14,758 nt of DNA from the NCBI GenBank assembly GCA_964496595.1, contig CAZCAI010000127.1, positions 1-14,758 on the forward strand, given 5' to 3'. Source of the DNA: JAAAOZ01 sp964496595 (GTDB taxonomy: Bacteria > Chloroflexota > Anaerolineae > B4-G1 > SLSP01). The notes under the pieces were generated by a model. The model did no database searches. It was not told where the DNA came from and saw only the letters and a list, made by a program, of their open reading frames with translations. This document shows, piece after piece, positions 5,384-12,571 of the stretch. A program made the translations under genes and the position numbers. The number at the start of each line of letters is the position of its first letter. The stretch's first letter is position 1.

Positions 5384-7350
5384 ACTTGCGACGACGTAAG
5401 ACGGTCTGGCGTCTTTTCCTGGCGCTGGATCTGCTGGTGATCGTGGTCAGCGGCGTGCTCTGGCTCTCACGAGCGCGGCGCTGGGCCAATGTGATGCGGG
5501 CGGATGTTGCGGCGTTGCAGACGTTGGCGGCGGAGGGGCCGGCGGCTGTCGCCCCGTGGCGCCCCGAAGAGCTACTCCAGAACACCCACGCCGATTTGCG
5601 CGGCGTTCGCGCCGAGTTCTCCTTCGCGCTGGGGTTGGCCCCGCACCTGCGCTGGGCGCCGCGCTACGGCGAGACCATCGCGGCGGCGCCGCATCTGTTG
5701 CAGATGGGCCTGGATCTGACGCAAGCGGCGGCATTGGCGCTGGAGGCCTTTGATCCCGTGCTGGAAAACAGAGGGCGCGGCATGGGCGAGGCGACGGCGG
5801 CGGCCTTGGAGGCCTCGCAGCCGCAGGTAGCGCAGGCGCACGAGCTGTTGGCGCGCGTAGAGCGGTCGCGCCAGGAGATCGACGTGACGCGGCTCGTCCC
5901 GCGCGTCGCGCACGGGGTCGAGCGCCTAGATGAGGTGCTGCCGCTGCTCTCGGATGGGATGCAGAGCGCCCGGCTGCTCCCCACGCTGTTGGGCGCGTCG
6001 GAGAAGCGCACCTACCTCGTCCTCATCCAAAACGAGGATGAGTTGCGCCCCACGGGCGGCTTCATCACCGCCGTGGCCCAGGTCACGGTGCAGGATGGCC
6101 GGGTCATCCGCGTGGCTTTCGAGAACAGCGGACAGGTGGACGATTTCTCTCTGCCTTATCCTGATCCGCCGCTGCCCCTGCGCGAGATTATGGACTTGGA
6201 TCTCTGGGGCTTTCGGGATGCGAATTGGAGTCCCGACTTCCCGACCGCCGCGCAGGTGGCGCTGGCGCTCTATCGGCCGCCCTATTACGTCGGCGAGATC
6301 GATGGCGTGCTGGCGCTCAATCAACGCGGGGCGGAGCAGTTGATCGCGGCTTTCCCGCCGCTGGAGGTGGAGGGCTACGACGTGCCGATCACGCAGGCGA
6401 ATCTCATCGCGGCGATGCGGGCGTCGCGGGCGCAGTACGAGGTCGATCCGCGCTCGCAGTGGGATCGCGCCCACAAGGATTTCCTGGCGCGCGTCTTGGC
6501 CGCCGCCATCGAGACGATGCAGCGTTCGCCGGAGAAGATCGATCCCCTGGAGTTGGGCCTGGCGACCCTGCGCGTGCTCGAGGAGCGCGATCTCTTTATT
6601 TATGTGCGCGATGACGGCCAGGCGGTGGAGATCTTGCGTCAGACGGGATGGGATGGCGCGCTTCATCACGGGCCGGGCGATTATCTGATGGCGGTCGATG
6701 CGAATTTGGGCTACAACAAGGTCAATCCCTACATCGCAGAGAGCCTATCCTACACGGTGGATCTAAAGTTGCCCCGCCATCCCAAGGCGACTTTAGCGCT
6801 GCAATATCAGCATCTCGGCCCGCAGCAGGAGGGCTATTGCTATCACTTTGAGAAGCCTCAGAATTACACCTACGATCATCGGATGGAGCAGTGTCACTGG
6901 AACTACGCGCGCGCGTATGTGCCGGAGGGCAGCCGTCTATCGAGCGCGACCACGCATCCGGTGCCGGGACGGATGTTGACCAGCGGCAAGAGTCGCGCCG
7001 GGGAGCCGGAGATCATCCCGCAGGAGTCGGGCAAGACGGTCTTTGGGACTTTCTTCGTGCTCCATCCGGGGCGGCGGCACGAGGCGCGCTTTACCTATAG
7101 CCTGCCCTCGGAGGTGATGGCGCAGGAGGAGGATGGCGATGTGTGGTATTATCGTCTCTATCTTCAGCGCCAGGGGGGAAAAGAGCCGACGCCGGCCCGC
7201 ATCACTCTGCTGTTGCCGCGACAGGCGACGGTGCTGGAGAGTTCGCCGCCGCCGACGCAGATGACGGAGGGCCAGGTGATCTACGATCTGCGTTTGCGCA
7301 CGGATGTGGTGTTGGAGCTTCGATTCCGAGCGATCGGCTCGGATCGGTAG
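5380..7350 (+). CDS. DUF4012 domain-containing protein
   Basis: A 656-residue protein anchored by an N-terminal membrane segment (about residues 9-28, after a basic NLRRRK start), with most of the chain predicted outside the cytoplasm. The diagnostic DUF4012 block is KRTYLVLIQNEDELRPTGGF (about 208-227). The first part (about 40-195) is Ala/Leu/Glu-rich and helical. The family is found in Chloroflexota, Actinobacteria and Patescibacteria; its function is unknown, although some members lie beside polysaccharide genes. The GTG at 5380 is chosen as start because it overlaps the TPR stop codon (GTGA), has a GGGGGGAA ribosome site at 5365-5372 and directly precedes the basic residues and membrane anchor; the same frame is open much further upstream in the TPR gene but encodes no sensible protein there. 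Only one gene follows on the opposite strand, so the pair probably forms its own transcription unit. Confidence 0.88.
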   Translation: MNLRRRKTVWRLFLALDLLVIVVSGVLWLSRARRWANVMRADVAALQTLAAEGPAAVAPWRPEELLQNTHADLRGVRAEFSFALGLAPHLRWAPRYGETIAAAPHLLQMGLDLTQAAALALEAFDPVLENRGRGMGEATAAALEASQPQVAQAHELLARVERSRQEIDVTRLVPRVAHGVERLDEVLPLLSDGMQSARLLPTLLGASEKRTYLVLIQNEDELRPTGGFITAVAQVTVQDGRVIRVAFENSGQVDDFSLPYPDPPLPLREIMDLDLWGFRDANWSPDFPTAAQVALALYRPPYYVGEIDGVLALNQRGAEQLIAAFPPLEVEGYDVPITQANLIAAMRASRAQYEVDPRSQWDRAHKDFLARVLAAAIETMQRSPEKIDPLELGLATLRVLEERDLFIYVRDDGQAVEILRQTGWDGALHHGPGDYLMAVDANLGYNKVNPYIAESLSYTVDLKLPRHPKATLALQYQHLGPQQEGYCYHFEKPQNYTYDHRMEQCHWNYARAYVPEGSRLSSATTHPVPGRMLTSGKSRAGEPEIIPQESGKTVFGTFFVLHPGRRHEARFTYSLPSEVMAQEEDGDVWYYRLYLQRQGGKEPTPARITLLLPRQATVLESSPPPTQMTEGQVIYDLRLRTDVVLELRFRAIGSDR

Positions 7351-7584
7351 GGGAAGTGCATTGGCGTGAGGAGCGATAGCTGCTCCCGGAACGCATCCCG
7401 CACAGCGCCGAGGATTGAAATCCCCGGCTACTAAGCGTAAGTCAACTAAAGTTGACTCGATTTTTACGCTGGTTCTTTCCTTCAGTCGGTCTTTAGCCGA
7501 CTTCAGCTTTTAGCCTGCGATTCATCCGCAGGCGCAGGCATCGCAAGCCGCCTTTTCCGGCGATCAAGCGTCATATCCGCCGGA
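7351..7584. repeat. Hairpin-rich spacer between convergent genes, with second twin-hairpin repeat copy
   Basis: Four hairpins fill the gap between the convergent DUF4012 and NUDIX genes. GCCGAGGATT-GA-AATCCCCGGC (7407-7428) has one mismatch. GTCAACT-AA-AGTTGAC (7441-7456) lies inside an outer stem AGCGTAA/TTACGCT (7434-7440 with 7464-7470). Then comes the second family copy: AGTCGG with CCGACT (7484-7502), linker TCAGCTTTTA, and GCCTGC with a 9-base loop and GCAGGC (7513-7533), matching 4480-4529. The stems differ from that copy (GCCTGC/GCAGGC versus GCCCGC/GCGGGC) but remain paired. These may end transcription from both sides, although no strong U-tract is present. Confidence 0.7.
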
Positions 7585-8061
7585 TTACGCGACGATCTCT
7601 TGGCAAAGGTCAACGACGACGTCGCCGTGGGCCTGGAAATCCTCGGCTTGCAAGCCTGCAATGGGCGCCCAGCGCGGTGCGACCGCTGCATCATCCTGCA
7701 CTTGGGCATCGCTCAGCAACTCCAGCGTCACCGGGCTGCACACGTAGTAGAAGTGCAATCCGTGGTAGGCTGTCTCCGAGGGATCGTAGTAGAAAAATAG
7801 CTCCTCGAACCGCGCGAGTCTCTCGATTCGCACCTTAAGGCCGGTCTCCTCTCGAAGTTCCCGCTTCAGCGCGTCTTTGATCCTCTCGCCCGCCTCGACG
7901 CCCCCGCCCGGCGGATGGTATTTGCCCGTGTGGCGGAGCTTCATCAGCAGCACGTTGGCGTCGCGCACGATGATGGCGTAGGCGGCGGGGCGTAGAATTA
8001 AGTTCCCCCGCTGAACCATTTTCTTGTGTCCGGCAAGGGTGACACATTCAACCATTGACAT
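7585..8061 (-). CDS. NUDIX hydrolase
   Basis: A 158-residue NUDIX protein that would hydrolyse a nucleoside diphosphate linked to another group, using Mg2+; the substrate cannot be read from the sequence. The Nudix box is complete: Gly53, Glu59, then REL-REETGL at 67-75, satisfying GX5EX7REUXEEXGU with no missing catalytic Glu. RPAAYAIIVRDANVLLMKL (about 24-42) forms the first strands, and HPPGGGVEAGE leads into the box. The ATG at 8061 shares one base with the TGA stop of the upstream acetyltransferase gene (TGATG), so translation is probably coupled. A second in-frame ATG at 8055 is an alternative start only two codons shorter. The N-terminus (MSMVECVTLAGHKKM) precedes the conserved fold. 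Confidence 0.9.
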   Translation of the reverse strand: MSMVECVTLAGHKKMVQRGNLILRPAAYAIIVRDANVLLMKLRHTGKYHPPGGGVEAGERIKDALKRELREETGLKVRIERLARFEELFFYYDPSETAYHGLHFYYVCSPVTLELLSDAQVQDDAAVAPRWAPIAGLQAEDFQAHGDVVVDLCQEIVA

Positions 8062-8531
8062 CAGCGCAGCTTGAGCACCAGTTCAGGCTCGTCCCCGTAG
8101 TATTCCCCGGTTTTCTCGAAGCCCAGGCGCTCGTAGAAGCCGAGTGGACTTGCCTCGCCTATCCCGCAGCTCGTGTACAGTTCTGGGATGCCCAGCGCAC
8201 GCAGATGGGCGATCAACAGCGCTATTGCTTGAGCGCCGTAGCCGCGACCCTGGAATTCCTTCGCGATCATCAGCCGCCAGAGGAAGACGCCGGGGCAGTC
8301 GATGCCGTCGTCGTAGTCGGAGCCGAAATGCAGCATGATGAAGCCCACGAGTTGGTCATCGGCATAGATGGCGCGCAGCCAGGCCTGCTCAGAGAAATGG
8401 GCTTGGGCGATGGAAACGGCGTTATCCGTCACCATCTCGCGTTGTGGAGCCGGCAGTGAAGCGCTGAGCCGACATACGTCCCGCACGGTCGCCGCCGTAA
8501 TCCGCTTGAAGTGAACATCTACAGAGGACAT
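8061..8531 (-). CDS. GNAT family N-acetyltransferase (spermidine-acetyltransferase-like)
   Basis: A 156-residue acetyltransferase transferring acetyl from acetyl-CoA to an amine. The CoA-binding motif is in motif A: LMIAKEFQGRGYGAQA (about 88-102) with QGRGYG at 94-99. The C-terminal GFYERLGFEKTGE (131-143) carries the typical Tyr133 general-acid candidate. The N-terminal RITAATVRDVCRLS and the mid-section AIYADDQLVGFIMLHF resemble Blt/PaiA-type spermidine acetyltransferases, but substrate assignment is only suggestive. The start at 8531 is chosen because the open frame further upstream runs into the tRNA gene and a terminator, and because AAAGGATGGG lies just before this ATG. It is the first gene of a two-gene unit with the NUDIX hydrolase. 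The pair lies downstream of the tRNA terminator, so it needs its own promoter, which I could not identify with confidence. Confidence 0.87.
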   Translation of the reverse strand: MSSVDVHFKRITAATVRDVCRLSASLPAPQREMVTDNAVSIAQAHFSEQAWLRAIYADDQLVGFIMLHFGSDYDDGIDCPGVFLWRLMIAKEFQGRGYGAQAIALLIAHLRALGIPELYTSCGIGEASPLGFYERLGFEKTGEYYGDEPELVLKLR

Positions 8532-8594
8532 AGTTGCCCATCCTTTAGGTTTTTCTGTTTGGATTTTTGAATTGTGACGGGGCCTAAAAAGCAA

Positions 8595-8628
8595 TGAGCG
8601 CATGGAAGAGAAATCCTCCATGCGCTCA
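8595..8628 (-). terminator. Intrinsic terminator of the tRNA gene
   Basis: A perfect 12-base inverted repeat, TGAGCGCATGGA (8595-8606) with TCCATGCGCTCA (8617-8628), encloses a 10-base loop. Read on the - strand it is followed by TTGCTTTTTAGG, giving a T-tract a few bases after the stem. It lies just past the 3' end of the tRNA and before the acetyltransferase gene. Confidence 0.88.
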
Positions 8629-8633
8629 AAAGA

Positions 8634-8712
8634 TGGTCGGGGCGCGCGGATTTGAACCGCGGACCTCACGGACCCGAACCGTGCGCGCTAAACCAAGCTG
8701 CGCTACGCCCCG
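8634..8712 (-). tRNA. tRNA-Pro (anticodon CGG)
   Basis: A 79-base tRNA on the - strand including an encoded CCA end. The acceptor stem is CGGGGCG/CGCCCCG with discriminator A, the D stem GCGC/GCGC, the anticodon stem CACGG/CCGTG with loop TTCGGGT giving anticodon CGG, which reads CCG proline codons, and the T stem CGCGG/CCGCG with loop TTCAAAT. The starting C opposite a G at the acceptor end is usual for tRNA-Pro. All stems pair perfectly. A promoter and terminator flank it closely, so it is transcribed alone. Confidence 0.97.
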
Positions 8713-8722
8713 AACACTCCGC

Positions 8723-8750
8723 ATTATACCGTACTTCGATAGATTGGCAA
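8723..8750 (-). promoter_or_regulatory. Promoter of tRNA-Pro (sigma-70 type)
   Basis: On the - strand, TTGCCA (8750-8745) is followed by a 16-base spacer and a perfect TATAAT (8728-8723), ending 10 bases before the first base of the tRNA. Position, spacing and consensus match a strong housekeeping promoter. Confidence 0.85.
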
Positions 8751-8875
8751 GCTAGAGTTCAGGCGCTGTAGGGTTTTCCTGTTTTGTAGTTACAACCCAT
8801 TCGCTCTAAGCGGATTGTTAAATCCGTGCCTCTTGAGTATATTTTGAACGTATTCTTAGCTTGCGCAAGAAAGAC

Positions 8876-8893
8876 GGGGATCTGGCGATCCCC
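8876..8893 (-). terminator. Candidate terminator after the MFS gene
   Basis: A perfect hairpin GGGGATC-TGGC-GATCCCC lies about 50 bases past the MFS stop codon. On the - strand it is followed by GTCTTTCTTGCG, a modest T-rich stretch, so it could be an intrinsic terminator. A weaker hairpin, CGGATT-GTTA-AATCCG, follows at 8811-8826. Nothing else is evident between 8751 and 8941. Confidence 0.55.
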
Positions 8894-8941
8894 TGGGAGC
8901 GAGAATGGGAAAGTCCTATGGGCGCTGTTTCGCAGTGGCCC

Positions 8942-10333
8942 TCACGCCGGCGCCGATTGTTTCATCTGGCCGGGGGACTGCTCGGCGGGTGGGGAGGTGG
9001 CCGGCCGGCCGGAGGCGAAATCGTGATCGGGGAGGATGTCCTCGGCGTTGCGGACCATCGGGTTGAGGTAGCCGGCCAGCGCCAGCAGCGCGCCGATGAT
9101 CCCGCCTAAGAACATCATCAATGCCATGCCCGCGCCTGGCCCGGTTCCGATGAGGCCGCCGAAGATGGGCGCCAGCGCGCCATCGGGCATCATCGCCGGC
9201 TCGAAGAAGGCGTCGGCCACCGGCCCGATCCAGATCATCGCGAACGAGGTGGGGAATTGGGCGATCAAGCGCCGGGTAGAGAAGACGCGCCCCTGCACGT
9301 CGGGCGGAACCTTGGCCTGCCAGATGGCCTGGTTCGCGCCGTTGACGATGGGCAGGAAGAAGGAGACGATGAAATAGGCGGCGGCCCAGATGGGCAGTGA
9401 GTTCCCTAATCCCAGGAGGCCTTGCCCGAAGATGCGCAGTGCGGCCAGGCCCAGCAGTACGCCGTGGATGCGACGGCGCGGGCCGCCCCACACGCTGAGT
9501 ATTATCCCGCCCACCAGGCCGCCGACTGCGCCGATGGACATCACGGAGCCAAGCAGCAGTTCGTTGTTGCCCGTGCGCGCTAAGATCATCGGCGAAAGCA
9601 GCACGACCATGATCGGGTAGCTGAAGAGGTTCTTGGAGAAGAAGACCAACTGGATGCCCAGCAGGCTGGGCCGTTCGAAGATGTACTTAAAGCCGTAGCA
9701 GATTTCTTGCCAGAGGTTGCCCTGCCCCTCGTGTCCGGCGGCGGAGGTTTTCGGCTCCGGAATCAGGATGAAGAGGAGGGACCCAACGGCGGCTAAGCAG
9801 GTGATGATGTCGACGAGCATCACGCCGTCGATGCCGATGACGTGGATGAGGGTGGCGGCCAAAATCGGCCCGAAGATGTTCGAGGTCGGGCCGGTTAGCC
9901 ACATCATGCCGTTGGCGCGCGCGTAGTGGCGCTTGGAAACTATCGTCGTGATCGCGGCGGAGTAGGCGGGGAACTGGAATGCGGAGAACATCCCGTTGAA
10001 GGCATTGGCGATGTAGAGGTGCCAGATCGCGAGGTGGCCGTTCCAGAAGAGTAATAGCAGAATCAGTGTGGAGATCGCCGCTGCGATGTCGCTGAGCATC
10101 ATCACCAGCTTGCGATTCCAGCGGTCGACCAGGGCGCCGGCGATGGGGCCCAGGAAAATCGTCGGCGCGAATCCAAAGAGGGTCGTCAGAGAGAGCGCGG
10201 TCGCTTGCCCGGTCTCTTCCCACGCCCACAGCCCGACCGCAAAGGTTGTCATCTGGCTGCCCAGCAGTGAGATAATCTGTCCGATGACGACGATGGTGAA
10301 TGCTTTGATCCCGGTTGGGCGTTTGATATTCAT
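8942..10333 (-). CDS. MFS transporter (Mef/EntS-like exporter)
   Basis: A 463-residue major facilitator superfamily protein with about twelve hydrophobic segments, of the MFS_3-type drug/siderophore exporter group, probably proton-driven. The loop after the second helix carries the motif A equivalent GALVDRWNRKLVM (about 66-78), similar in form to macrolide-efflux Mef proteins. LVGGIILSVWGGPRRR marks the equivalent loop in the second half. The C-terminal tail after the last helix is polar and Pro-rich (about 430-463), longer than usual. TAAGGAG at 10341-10347 lies close upstream of the ATG. The gene has its own likely promoter and terminator and is separated from the phosphate operon by a terminator, so no shared function is implied. 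The substrate cannot be told from sequence. Confidence 0.87.
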   Translation of the reverse strand: MNIKRPTGIKAFTIVVIGQIISLLGSQMTTFAVGLWAWEETGQATALSLTTLFGFAPTIFLGPIAGALVDRWNRKLVMMLSDIAAAISTLILLLLFWNGHLAIWHLYIANAFNGMFSAFQFPAYSAAITTIVSKRHYARANGMMWLTGPTSNIFGPILAATLIHVIGIDGVMLVDIITCLAAVGSLLFILIPEPKTSAAGHEGQGNLWQEICYGFKYIFERPSLLGIQLVFFSKNLFSYPIMVVLLSPMILARTGNNELLLGSVMSIGAVGGLVGGIILSVWGGPRRRIHGVLLGLAALRIFGQGLLGLGNSLPIWAAAYFIVSFFLPIVNGANQAIWQAKVPPDVQGRVFSTRRLIAQFPTSFAMIWIGPVADAFFEPAMMPDGALAPIFGGLIGTGPGAGMALMMFLGGIIGALLALAGYLNPMVRNAEDILPDHDFASGRPATSPPAEQSPGQMKQSAPA

Positions 10334-10378
10334 GTCCAGGCTCCTTATGTGTGCTTGATGAAGTGTACTCTAACCATA

Positions 10379-10384
10379 ATTATA
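10379..10384 (-). promoter_or_regulatory. Possible -10 element of the MFS promoter
   Basis: A perfect TATAAT on the - strand lies 45 bases before the MFS start codon. The best -35 match (TTGCCA near 10411-10406) is about 21 bases upstream of it, too far for an ideal promoter, so the assignment rests on the -10 alone. Confidence 0.4.
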
Positions 10385-10410
10385 CTTTGTATTCTCGCAT
10401 AAATATGGCA

Positions 10411-10449
10411 AAAAGCAAACCCGCAAGGCGCGTCTGAGCCTTGCGGGTT
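10411..10449 (-). terminator. Intrinsic terminator of the pst-phoU operon
   Basis: AACCCGCAAGGC (10418-10429) pairs perfectly with GCCTTGCGGGTT (10438-10449) around an 8-base loop. On the - strand the stem is followed by TGCTTTTTG. It lies about 190 bases past the phoU stop, beyond the inverted repeat copy at 10470-10623, and separates the operon from the MFS gene. Confidence 0.88.
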
Positions 10450-10469
10450 GGGTTGAGATGTGTTGAGCC

Positions 10470-10623
10470 TTATGGGTCTTTTGGATTTTGCCGGGCAACC
10501 TCCTCAGTCGCCCTACAAGCAGCCAAGAATTGCGTGTTTGTGGGGATTACAGACCTTTTTTGCGTCGTTACTGGGTTGTGGATGGGGATAGTGCGATTGC
10601 ACCCGGCGAATTCCTGAAGAGCC
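10470..10623 (+). repeat. Right-hand copy of the pst-cassette inverted repeat
   Basis: A 154-base sequence whose reverse complement recurs at 14471-14636. The outer 29 bases (10470-10498) and inner 21 bases (10603-10623) are identical in both copies; over the first 116 bases I count 13 mismatches. A gap of about 12 bases near 10586-10595 accounts for the length difference. Both copies hold GCCGGG near the outer end and CCGGC near the inner end. It lies 12 bases past the phoU stop, between phoU and its terminator. Confidence 0.9.
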
Positions 10624-10635
10624 AGCCTTATTATA

Positions 10636-11298
10636 TCACGTGAGTTCGGTTAGCTCGCCCGTGGCCGTGTAGATGATGCGCTCGCAGACGTTGGCGACGC
10701 GATCCGCCGCGCGCTCCAGGTTGTGCGCGACCCACAAAAGATAGTTGGCCTGCTCCAGGCAACTGGGATCGGCCAGGATGTAGGTCATCAGCTCGCGATA
10801 GACCTGGTTATAGAGGCCGTCCACCTCATCATCCAACTTGGGGATCTCGTAAGCGGCCTCGGTATCCAGGCGCACGAAGGCGTCTAACGCCCGGTGGAGC
10901 ATCGAGCGGGCTTTCTCCGCCATCTGCGGGACGTCGATGAGGGGCTTCAGCAGAGGCTGATCCCCGATGAGGATGTTGACCTTGGCAATGCCCTTGGCGT
11001 AATCGCCGATGCGCTCCAATTCTGTGCTGATTTCCATCACCGCGCCTAAGATGCGCGCATCGCGCGCCATCGGCTGATGGAGGGCAATCACCGCCATCGC
11101 GTGATCCTCAATGGTGAAGCGCAATTCGTTGATCCGCTTGTCGCGCTTGATGAGTTGCCGTGATCCTTCCAAATCACGCTGTTTGAGCAGATCGACGGAT
11201 GTCATCAGCGCATCTTCAACCATGCTGCCCAACTTCAGAACTTCATCTTTGAGGCTTTGCAGCTCTCGATCCAATGTCTCGCGGGGTTTAACTTGCAT
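10636..11298 (-). CDS. phoU: Phosphate signalling complex protein PhoU
   Basis: A 220-residue all-helical protein made of two PhoU three-helix bundles, the normal length. It negatively modulates the Pst transporter and PhoR-type signalling in the cytoplasm. The metal-binding family motifs are present in both halves: ELERIGD (93-99, in EISTELERIGDYAKG) and LERAADR (194-200, in HNLERAADRVANVCERI). The N-terminus (RELQSLKDEVLKLGSMVEDAL) is typical. The ATG shares one base with the arsC stop (TAATG), so the gene is the translationally coupled last member of the operon. A weak GGAG-like site (GGGAGCAGAG) lies 5-14 bases upstream of the start, inside the arsC end. Its location at the end of a pst operon is canonical. 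Confidence 0.95.
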   Translation of the reverse strand: MQVKPRETLDRELQSLKDEVLKLGSMVEDALMTSVDLLKQRDLEGSRQLIKRDKRINELRFTIEDHAMAVIALHQPMARDARILGAVMEISTELERIGDYAKGIAKVNILIGDQPLLKPLIDVPQMAEKARSMLHRALDAFVRLDTEAAYEIPKLDDEVDGLYNQVYRELMTYILADPSCLEQANYLLWVAHNLERAADRVANVCERIIYTATGELTELT

Positions 11299-11801
11299 TA
11301 CTCTGCTCCCTTCATTGTTTCCGCCATAGTGAATTGTAGATCAGATGGAGCTTCTTCTTCATCTGGTTGCCAACTTTCTACATAGGTCACGACGCGCCTG
11401 CGGATGGCGTCGCGAATTACGCGAAACGCGGCCCGTTTTTCTTCCGGTGTACCTTCGACCGCCGCCGGATCGGGGAAGCCGATGTGTTTGACCTCACCGT
11501 CGCCCAGCCATGTGGGGCAATTCTTAGCTGCATTATCGCAGACGGTGATGACTAAGTCAAATTTGGCATGGCGGAACTCGGCGACGGATTTGGAGGTTTG
11601 ATCAGAGATATCGATGCCCAATTCCTCCAGCACCGCGATGGCTTGCGGGTGGACGTACCCCGATGGCTGGGTGCCGGCGGAGTAGGCCGTCCATTGATCG
11701 CCCAACAGGTGATTGATCAGCCCCTCGGACATTTGACTGCGCGCCGAGTTGCCGGTGCACAGGATCAGCACGTTGCGTCGTTCATCTTGTGAGTGGTTCA
11801 T
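11298..11801 (-). CDS. arsC: Arsenate reductase, thioredoxin-coupled LMW-PTP type
   Basis: A 167-residue cytoplasmic protein of the low-molecular-weight phosphatase fold that reduces arsenate to arsenite with electrons from thioredoxin. The phosphate-binding loop is CTGNSAR (Cys15 to Arg21), directly after the VLILC strand. The two extra redox cysteines that separate ArsC from tyrosine phosphatases are present as Cys88 and Cys95 (CDNAAKNC), with the same seven-residue spacing as Cys82/Cys89 of the staphylococcal pI258 enzyme. GFPDPAA (108-114) carries the catalytic Asp loop. It is longer than the roughly 131-residue staphylococcal protein because of a charged C-terminal tail (DEEEAPSDLQFTMAETMKGAE). 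Its start overlaps pstB by ATGA and its stop overlaps phoU by one base, so it is a member of the phosphate operon. A tyrosine phosphatase role for the autokinase upstream is less likely given the three cysteines. Confidence 0.92.
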   Translation of the reverse strand: MNHSQDERRNVLILCTGNSARSQMSEGLINHLLGDQWTAYSAGTQPSGYVHPQAIAVLEELGIDISDQTSKSVAEFRHAKFDLVITVCDNAAKNCPTWLGDGEVKHIGFPDPAAVEGTPEEKRAAFRVIRDAIRRRVVTYVESWQPDEEEAPSDLQFTMAETMKGAE

Positions 11802-12571
11802 CCAAACCTCCCGGTGATGTAATCCTCCGTGCGTTGGTGGCCGGGATTGGTGAAGATCTTCTTGGTGTTATCAAATTCGACTAAGATGCCGGTGCGGCTC
11901 TCATCGGTGTAGAAGAAGGCGGTGTAGTCGGAGACGCGTGCGGCCTGCTGCATGTTGTGAGTCACGATGACGATGGTGTAATTTTCTTTCAGTTCACGGA
12001 TTAACTCCTCGATGCGCAGCGTGGCGATGGGGTCTAATGCCGAGGCTGGCTCATCCATCAGGATGACGTCCGGCTCCACAGCCAGAGCGCGGGCGATGCA
12101 GAGCCGTTGTTGTTGTCCGCCGGAAAGCGCCAGCCCTGATTTACCCAGATCGTCCTTCACCTCGTCCCAGAGCGCGGCCCCGCGCAAGCTTCGCTCCGCG
12201 ATTTCGTTGAGCTTATCGCGGTCGCGCAGCCCGTTGACGCGCGGCCCATAGGTGACATTGTCGTAGATCGATTTGGGGAAGGGGTTGGGACGTTGGAAGA
12301 CCATTCCGACGCGGCGTCGCAGTGAGACGACATCCATATTGAAGATATTTTCCCCGCTCATTGCTATCTCTCCCCGTGTGCGCACGCCGGGGATGAGATC
12401 GTTCATCCGATTGAAGGCGCGCAGGAAGGTGCTTTTCCCGCATCCCGACGGGCCGATGATGGCGGTGATTTGGTTGATTGGAATTTGGAGGGAGATTGAA
12501 TCGAGCGCTTGGAAGTTGTCGTAATAAAGGCTGAAATTTTTCGTCTCAAGTTCTACTTTGGAATTTGTCAT
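11798..12571 (-). CDS. pstB: Phosphate ABC transporter ATP-binding protein PstB
   Basis: A 257-residue ABC ATPase that powers high-affinity phosphate import with PstS, PstC and PstA. Motifs in order: Walker A GPSGCGKST (40-48), Q-loop VFQRPNPFPKS (Gln93, a PstB signature), ABC signature LSGGQQQR (149-156), Walker B VILMDEP (169-175) with catalytic Glu174, D-loop SALDP, and switch His205 in VTHNMQQA. The AFNRMNDLIPG segment is PstB-specific. Length is typical. The start overlaps the pstA stop by ATGA and its end overlaps arsC by ATGA. All catalytic residues are intact; the family's usual DEPTSALDP reads DEPASALDP here, a conservative change. Confidence 0.97.
   Translation of the reverse strand: MTNSKVELETKNFSLYYDNFQALDSISLQIPINQITAIIGPSGCGKSTFLRAFNRMNDLIPGVRTRGEIAMSGENIFNMDVVSLRRRVGMVFQRPNPFPKSIYDNVTYGPRVNGLRDRDKLNEIAERSLRGAALWDEVKDDLGKSGLALSGGQQQRLCIARALAVEPDVILMDEPASALDPIATLRIEELIRELKENYTIVIVTHNMQQAARVSDYTAFFYTDESRTGILVEFDNTKKIFTNPGHQRTEDYITGRFG

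Noticed and set aside
8532..8669. N-terminal extension of the acetyltransferase frame upstream of 8531
   Set aside because: It runs through the tRNA terminator and into the tRNA gene itself, and the GNAT fold begins after the ATG at 8531, which has its own ribosome site.
8942..10333. MFS protein as the arsenic exporter ArsJ, partner of the nearby arsC
   Set aside because: It has its own promoter and terminators and is separated from the pst operon; the protein looks like a Mef/EntS-type exporter and no ArsJ-linked GAPDH gene is present.
11298..11801. Tyrosine phosphatase (Wzb-like) partner for the autokinase at 1280-2950
   Set aside because: The CX5R loop is shared, but Cys88 and Cys95 with ArsC spacing and the phosphate-operon context favour arsenate reductase; it lies about 8 kb away on the other strand.
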